This document shows, piece by piece, positions 57,531-64,000 of a stretch of DNA of 64,000 nucleotides. How positions within the stretch are numbered: position 1 is the stretch's first letter; each line of letters begins with the position of its first letter. The translations under genes and the position numbers were made by a program. The DNA comes from Notospermus geniculatus (taxonomy: Eukaryota > Nemertea > Pilidiophora > Heteronemertea > Lineidae): NCBI GenBank assembly GCA_002633025.1, contig NMRB01000873.1, positions 80,307 to 144,306 on the forward strand, read 5' to 3'. The notes under the pieces are model-generated. The model did no database searches and had not been told where the DNA came from. It saw nothing but the letters and a program-made list of their open reading frames with translations.

Positions 57531-58297
57531 GCAGATGAGTCAGAACCAAAGGAGAACCGAGCGAATGTTACAAAACGACTCGGAAAGGAAGAGACACTGA
57601 AGGAGGGTAACGACACAGTTTAATTAGGCCTATCCCCATGCTGGCGCGTTTGGACGACCCTGCAGTACTGATGGAAGCATTTGACTGCCTTGAAGCCTGT
57701 AAAGATCATTTTCTCATTCACTTATGAGAAAAAAATCTCCATAATACCAAGCAACTGGACCGTGATATAGTTATAGAGCAAGTGTGTTTCAACTTTCAGT
57801 GCCACTACGGACAGCACATGAATTCGTCAATAGCAAGTGATTTGCGTTGTTAGATTTTCAATACCATGATATATGCGGTGTCAAATGTTTCATACCATTG
57901 ACATTGATATCCGTTATTCAGCCTGATCGGTATTCCTGACATACACCATTAATTACGAGGTTCTCCTTTCCCCCTTTTCAGTGTGACGTCTTTCGTTCCG
58001 CTCTCATAATCATTAGGAATGATCTTCATGTAAAGGTGACTTAGCGGAGGTGTTTTTTTCGCGTTTTAACTTTTTCCTCGACCAGCCATCGGTATTGGTT
58101 CCAAATGCTTTGCCCCCACCCCCACCCTGAGGTAATCAGTGGTTCTTAGCACGCTCCCTAAGAACCTCCGATATTCTTCGGATCTTTCCCCGATCTTCCC
58201 CACTTACCACACCGTATGCCATCTGGTGCAGAAGATGGTTACCCGTCGAGCCTCAGTGTTAGGTCTACGAAAGATCCACCATATCAACAAGATACAG
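57531..58297 (+). CDS. two possible orphan exons
   Basis: Exon 57,531-57,606 follows ttacttctcaacag and ends GAG G|gtaacg; exon 58,232-58,297 follows ctggtgcag and ends ACA G|gtattt. They join in matching phase 1 to give ADESEPKENRANVTKRLGKE, ETLKEEDGYPSSLSVRSTKD, PPYQQDT. The product is hydrophilic with no recognised domain. It could be a cytoplasmic tail, a bait-like region of the preceding gene, or chance. No partner exons were found on either side. Confidence 0.25.
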
Positions 58298-59256
58298 GTA
58301 TTTTCAACTGAAATAAAGGCAAACCATGAAAATGACTTTAACAGGTCGCAGTCCAGCCTCCAAGCCATTTCGCAATTCTTGCTCCCCCATCGCAACGTAC
58401 ATGTAGTGGAAAGACTTGTGCCTGTGGGTATTTTTATTCGGAAGCAACGATCGCAGCGCTTCCGGCGTATTACGGCATGTTCTGTAAACATCTGGTTGCT
58501 AAGGGCTGATGATGATTCTAGTTACCAATGGAAACGCCAATGTTTAGAGTCAACCTCATGCATCCAAACTGGGTGTGGTGGTCAACTCTAATGCTTTGCT
58601 TATAAACCTAGTCCGCAGGTTTCAATCAATCGATGATTCAGTTACTGGATGTATGTACAGGCGAAGTCCATTCATTCGCAGCGAGGTTTAATCGCCGAAA
58701 GCACATAGGAATTTTGTGATCATACATTATTTGTTTGCGATATGTATGATAAGAGAAGTAAGGATTACCGCATTCTTTCCCGTTTTAAGCAAGGTGAATC
58801 AAGGATTTTTGTAAATAATGGAACACACCGAAGTGGCAAGTGTGATCATCGGCGTGCATGTAGATTGTCTCCATTTTGGACCAAATGGAAGAGGTACAGC
58901 AGGCCCGCGGAACTGTAGGCTATAAGGACCAGTCGGCGAACTTCACGGCAAAAGCAGTGCAAGGACACCTAGAAAATGTTTTTTGAAAAACTACTATACT
59001 GTAGTTGGTACTTTCATAAAGCCGCCCACATTTCCCTATATTGTCACAATACATTATTTGGTGTTATCTTTGCTTTCTGTTCAGAATTTTTCAACCGACA
59101 ATATATCATTTTATCGTACAAAGTCATGAACAGGGCATTTGGAGCGTGACGATCACGCGCCAGTCTATTACAAAAGAGTTGAGATTTATATTGTGGACAC
59201 CAGAAGACAGATATTAGTGAAAAAAATCTCATGGAGGAAACATTTGCTTTTTCAAA

Positions 59257-62200
59257 ATGCTGTCAAATTCGAACGGATTGTATCTGTTGACGTTGTTCTC
59301 GGCCTTGGTGTTCGCCTCGCTTGTGCCAGGGTTCGGATGGAGTCCCAAACTCGACTGTGGGCAATGTCTGATTCAGGTAGGGCACGTCCGATATTCGTTT
59401 GTCTGATCATGGCCCGGTCGGATAAGATTACTGATGCATATACACAGCAAATATGTATTGCTGGACATACAAACATGTTGAGACGTGAATAGGAATGTTT
59501 GCAGGGCGACTTGACAAATCATACTTTATACCAAAGATTTTTAGGCCATGCTCCGGCTCGTCCGTGGTATATGGATTTGGTAATGACAACTCTTCTTTGA
59601 CGAGTTCCCTCCAACAAGCCTACTATACCTATAATCACCATAGATAGCAGGCCCATTTGTCCCTGCCAGAAGGGACATTCCTTAAGGTGCTTACAGGTGG
59701 ACATTGCGTCTTGGAGCAACTCGACGGATCCGTCGCAGATCAAAAAACCACCACGCGCAGGTCGACATTTCAGCGATTTTTTTATATGAGAGGAACTCGG
59801 AGCAACTGCCTGTTACCTCGAACAGCAGGCCCAGGTCGACGGATCTGAGTGGAACTGGAGACAAGTCGCCGAAAAGTAGAACATGGGCAACTCGAAGCAA
59901 CTAGCGGATCCGGCAGTTGCTCGGAGACGCAAGCGCGCTCAGGTCGACAAAATCGGCAACTGATCAGTCACTCTGAGTTGCTTCCATCGTCGGAAAGCTA
60001 GTTGCCGCGAGTTTTGCTCCAAGACGCAATGTCGACCTGTAAGCACCTTTTAGTTCCAGCACGTAGGCTATCAGACAGCTAATTCGAAAATAGAAGAAAA
60101 ATGCCAGAAATCCTCTTCAAATCTTGCAATCGACCAAATTGAGATTAAGGAAGTGGTCGAAATATGTGACATGAACAGTGCTAGGGCCTTCTGATAAATT
60201 TAAGAACTCCCTGCCGTAACAAAGCCCATGACATGTAACAGTAAAGAATGTCCCCTGTAAAATGTGTCCGCATCTATTGTTCAATGACGGATAACTTAGG
60301 TGCATGACAAAAGAAACCAATCACCAGAGATTAGAATATACACGTAACAATAGGATCTTTTGTTCCTAGGACAGTTTTTCATGGTGACATTCCTTCCTTT
60401 CACACGTGGACGAAGGCAGCCACCATATTTTTTTTCTTTTTTTTGTTTTATCATATTTTTTTCTTTTTTTTGTTTCATCATAAATCTACTTATCTTGCAG
60501 TCGCATCCGAATCAGGAATGTGAAATTACGGGCATTGGTAAGTTTGAAAAACAAAGATTCATTGAGAGCTGTAAAATGAAAGCTATATAGGCCTACATAT
60601 ACCATGATATTTATGTGTGTGGCAACTGTGCTCTCCCGCCAGCGGTAAAAACCGAAATAGTAAGTTGTTGACCAATCGCTGCGACTATATGCACATATGA
60701 CTGGTTTTAAATAGCCCTATACACAAAAGGAGAACATTCTTTCGTCATCTACATGACAGGTGAACTGTCTTCAACAACAGGAAGTTCATCTTTGACATGG
60801 TTCCATATGATGGGCCTAGGTAAACTCTAGTACATTCACTAACCTTCACACATGTATATGACACAGAAATAATGCTGAATAAGGAGTGTCCAATACAAAT
60901 ACCGTATAGTCGCGTAGCAGCCGAAATAGACACCGTGGTGTTGATCACAAACTTACAAAATCTTGGTGTAGGCCTAGGCCTACTCTCACCAGTTAAGAAA
61001 ACCATTCACCATCGTAAGAAACTATCTCAAGTCTCTTTGCCTCTACGTTCCTCTGACCGTTCTATTGGATGTACAGTTCCTCCTTCTTGGTTTCTTGCCG
61101 GTGTCGCTGAAACCGAGACGAGCTCCCGTTCGATGAGCCCCAAATATTTGTGAGGTTTCGCAAATCTGACGAAACACGAAGTACGAAATACGAAATTGGA
61201 CTTCATTTCCATGACATAATGTATTTCAGGAAATGGTTGGTACCACAAATATCGCCTACTGCAAGAGCGTCTTTTAGCGTATGAAGTTAGAACGATAGAG
61301 TTACGATGTATATTAAACTTTGAAATTTCTCGTTCATCTCCAAATTGTAAAATTCAAGATGCGCCATAACTTTTTCGGTTTTACATTGTACATGACATGC
61401 TAAAAGACGCACTGGCAGTAGGGACATTTGTGGTACCAACCATCTCCAGAAATACATTAGGTCCTGGGAATGAAGTTGAATTTCGTATTTCGTACTTCGT
61501 GTTTCGTCAGATTTGCGAAACCTCACAAGGATTATTACCCGTCCTTATTGCCTCTCGGTTCCAAATTCCCGACCGTTTCGTTGGACGTCCAGTTCCTTTT
61601 CTTCCAGCCTCCAAGTTCGACCCGAGGTACCAGCTACCGCGATCTCGGTGCTACATTAGCCGTCCAGAGCTGAACGTGTCTGTTGCACCTTTCAAAGATT
61701 GCAGCGGACTAACATTCAATATCTCAATCAGAATCCCTGACGAAGGTAAGATCTGGTCCTTCCCAGACAAATCGTACCGTAATCAGTCAGTCACCCAACG
61801 AAGGGCACTGTGCAAAGTGTAACATAGCCAAAGAATGCCCCTCCATAGACCTTTCCAACAAAGATGGTTGCCTACTTGTTTTCCCCCATGACGTCTTGGC
61901 CATTCATTGTCCAAGCACGATATAACACTGACTACCAAATGCATCCTCTCAGACGTTATCTAATCCTTTCTGCCCATGGCCCGCTTGACCATCTTGTGCC
62001 AGTGGGCATTGGCATTGCTCCTGATGACGTCATTTGGTGAGAACTGTTAGACCGACATCTTCATTGGAAAGGTCTACAGGCCTCTTTGTGTTCTTCTGGT
62101 GAATTGTTTCCTGGACGCTGCATCCTGGTGTGTATGTTGTCCGGTAACACTTCCTTTGTTGCGTCACTTTGCGAACAAGTCACCATGTGGACGAGTCACA

Positions 62201-63744
62201 GGCATAATCGTCGATGAAGAAGACGTGTTACTGGTATCAAATATAGAAGTTGTCTTCGTTTGTTCACAGGAAGAGACTGTTTGACCGGTCTTCGCGTCAC
62301 AATCAAGGAACACATGCATCATAAATTCATGTATGGGTACGACATCCAACTAAAGGAGGGAAAGTGGTCTCTTCTAGACGAAGGGGTGAGTCTAGTCCGT
62401 CTCATAAAAATTTCCACTGACTAAAGGTGTCCATCCACGAGAGAGTTTTCTCGCGGAAGTTGGCTCACAATGGGCAATACACCATTTTTTGTTTCCTTAC
62501 GGCTTATGCTGGGACCAGGGACACAAACAACTGCTCACAGTTAAGTTGCCCATAGAGAGCCAACTTACGCGAGAAAACTCTCCCGTGGATAGGCGCCTTT
62601 ATTCTTTCATTTTGTCTATCTGCCGGCTGAACGTCAGGCCTAGTGGTCTCCAAAAACGAAACGGTTCCTTTCCTTAGCGCTGGAAATGGAACAGGTTCCG
62701 GTTCAACGAACCTCGTTCAAATACCACCAAGGAATCTCCCATGTAGCCTACATCGTCCGTGTATCTTTTTCAGGCGGTTTTGCATTTTCAAGTCCCTGAT
62801 CGCACAAAAACAAGCTGCGCACCGCACTTGTATCCAGGGCTCGAATACTTCATCAAAGTCCAGACAGTGCCGATGAGGCAGGTTCTGGTGAAGTCTATCC
62901 CCGTGGATTCTTTCGACAGTACCAGGGTACACATGTCAGTTTGGGGTACGTTCTATCGTAGGTTCTTTATCTCTGGCACTGCTAAAGGTGCAAATGGAAA
63001 TGTTCGAAAATGTTGCCAGTGTAAATTGCTTGTTTCCATTGAACTTTCTGCTTTGGCCGTTCCCTTTTGTTGCATGCTTTTCCCTGATACAAAACGAACT
63101 TAAGAAAAAAACCTTGTTTTTCGGAACGCAAGGAGAATAATGATAAGTGTACAATTTCAAATTCCTTCCTTGTACAGCACCAGGAAAATGGCAAACGAAA
63201 GTAAAATACGAGACGTTTGCCAGTGGTGTCACAGTCTGGTTTGAGGATCTTCCACCGCAGCCCGTGTGCTTATGTCTCCGAAGGTATCAGTTTTTGTTGA
63301 TCAAACAAATTACATCCACAATGAAGAACCTGCAGATTGGAGAACCTCTTGTAGTGACATACGTAAGTAACTTCGCCGTGAACATCTGAGAGGGGTGACC
63401 GGCCCCTCGGTGTTGACTCATTGACAAAGACGGCCAGTCCATCGCGTTCAGATGAGTCACTCAACTTTACCATACCTTTGTCACATTGCCGTTTCCAACA
63501 AATATGGTGGCCTATTAGTTCTCCTACATGACGTCATATGGTGAGGACTGGTAGACCGTCTTCTATATGCTGGAAAGGTCTAGTGGGCCTGATTGCTAGT
63601 TAGGCCAGGCCCAGGGGTTAGGCTTTTTCCAACCTTACAATGGCAAGGAGACTTGCTTGATTGACTTCGAGTTTTCTCTCCTTTTCATAGCCACAAAAAG
63701 AAGGATTCTTTTCCGATATAGAAGACGGGAGATATAGAATTTGC
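59257..63744 (+). CDS. IL-17-receptor-like ectodomain gene, 5' seven exons (continues past window)
   Basis: Exons: 59257-59376, 60501-60537, 61608-61745, 62270-62385, 62774-62945, 63178-63362, 63691-63744. Every boundary is GT-AG and every phase matches, giving 274 residues without a stop. The signal peptide is MLSNSNGLYLLTLFSALVFA (residues 1 to about 25), followed by GWSPKLDCGQCLIQ. The order of features fits the two fibronectin-III-like domains of IL-17 receptors, especially IL17RD: GLTFNISIRIPDEGRDCLTG, then LRVTIKE, YPGLEYFIKVQTVPM, the domain 2 entry STRVHMSVWAPGKW, TVWFEDLPPQPVCLCL, and a final strand SDIEDGRYRIC. In that family a transmembrane segment and intracellular SEFIR domain follow; they would lie beyond 64,000. 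Identification is by pattern from memory. Other class I-like or fibronectin-type receptors are possible. The gene model itself is strong. Confidence 0.7.
59685..60048. mobile_element. MITE-like element with repeated ggtcgac words
   Basis: The arms aggtgcttacaggtggacat + tgcgtcttggagcaa and ttgctccaagacgcaatgtc + gacctgtaagcacct are inverted, with TTA on both sides. The interior has at least four caggtcgac words and several agcaact/agttgct pairs, so it can form alternative foldbacks. It lies in intron 1 of the receptor-like gene. Confidence 0.8.
60422..60480. repeat. duplicated poly-T tract
   Basis: The stretch catattttttttctttttt + ttgtttcatca-like occurs twice in tandem, 20 bases upstream of the exon 2 acceptor (60,500), and may act as its pyrimidine tract. 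Confidence 0.7.
61149..61527. mobile_element. MITE-like element, family C copy 2 (reversed)
   Basis: The ends tgtgaggtttcgcaaatctg and cagatttgcgaaacctcaca are inverted. The arm order (cttcatttccatgacataat first) is the reverse of the copy at 21,175-21,563. No target duplication is clear. It lies in the intron just 5' of receptor exon 3. Confidence 0.8.
61846..62081. repeat. MITE-like element, family D copy 3
   Basis: The left arm agacctttccaacaaagatg and right arm catcttcattggaaaggtct are inverted; the internal words cccatgacgtct, cacgatataacact and gcccatggcccgcttgacca match 11,031-11,275. It lies in intron 3 of the receptor-like gene. Confidence 0.75.
62423..62602. mobile_element. MITE-like element, about 180 bp
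   Basis: The arms aaaggtgtccatccacgaga + gagttttctcgcg and cgcgagaaaactctcccgtg + gataggcgccttt are inverted with a few mismatches; inner aagttggctc against gagccaactt also pairs. It starts 38 bases after the donor of receptor exon 4. Confidence 0.8.
63488..63592. repeat. MITE-like element, family D copy 4, internally deleted
   Basis: It keeps both termini (tttccaacaaatatggtggc at the left; gctggaaaggtctagtgggc at the right) and joins them at ctacatgacgtcatatggtg, so the middle is gone. It lies in the intron between receptor exons 6 and 7. Confidence 0.7.
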
Positions 63745-64000
63745 GTAAGTATGAAAATATGATTTATGCAACCTTTGTCTCTTTGTTTGTGTTGCATGTT
63801 CTCAGCGCAAGCCGAAAGGAAACAAACAATCTGGTTAATTGCCCACTGACTTCCAGGAGAAAACTCTCCCCTGATTAGGAGAATAGGCCATTTCTGCCTA
63901 GTTCATACTTCCTTTCTGACCAGTACGGAACGGAAAATGTGTTGTGTTGTCATAGAATACAAATGTACTTTGTTATTTCACGTCACGCTGGTTCCAAACA

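Noticed and set aside
60993-61148. Exon starting after ctcaccag, in phase with receptor exon 2
   Set aside because: It reaches a stop at the MITE boundary and has no donor. The acceptor at 61,607 is stronger and keeps phase into exon 4.

Overview
The window is eukaryotic nuclear DNA. Genes are split by GT-AG introns, intergenic space is wide, and tRNA-derived SINEs and short terminal-inverted-repeat elements (MITE-like) are dense. The gene set (a macroglobulin-family fragment, an interleukin-17-receptor-like ectodomain, a doubled four-helix membrane protein, an LDLR class A prohormone-like peptide) and the recurring words taggcctac and tacatgta suggest a marine invertebrate, perhaps an echinoderm or other deuterostome. 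The species is not settled by what can be read here.

Layout. 1-2.6 kb: one SINE, no gene recognised. 2.7-3.7 kb (+): a complete-looking two-exon gene for an unrecognised secreted protein with four cysteines in its mature part. 4.5-8.3 kb: inverted and direct repeats and a cluster of tRNA-like repeat units on the minus strand. 9-20 kb: scattered inverted-repeat elements, two minisatellites, SINEs (one split by a MITE) and an unexplained 280-codon ORF. 20.8-22.9 kb (+): the last two exons of an LDLa-domain peptide gene, with several inverted-repeat elements in its intron. 23.9-28.8 kb: a tandem duplication joined at a single N, then more MITEs. 30.8-32.3 kb (-): a 517-residue protein with two four-helix repeats, MS4A/CD20-like. 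35.7-38.6 kb: a second tandem duplication joined at a single N, whose copies differ by a clean MITE insertion. 42-53 kb: a 1.4 kb repeat present twice, flanking a run of exons (46.3-50.7 kb, +) that encode macroglobulin domains of an alpha-2-macroglobulin/TEP-family protein. 54.0-54.5 kb: a duplicated tRNA-like cassette. 56,747-57,118 is an assembly gap. 59.3 kb to the end (+): seven phase-consistent exons of a secreted or membrane receptor whose pattern fits an IL-17-receptor-like ectodomain; the gene continues beyond the window.

The macroglobulin fragment and the receptor-like gene are neighbours on one strand. Only the N-terminal macroglobulin domains are visible before the receptor gene begins; no bait region, thioester motif or C-terminal domain was found. 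It is therefore a truncated copy, a pseudogene, or the result of misassembly around the gap. Two direct duplications each meeting at a lone N look like allelic copies placed in tandem by the assembler, so copy number and gene structure should be read with caution.
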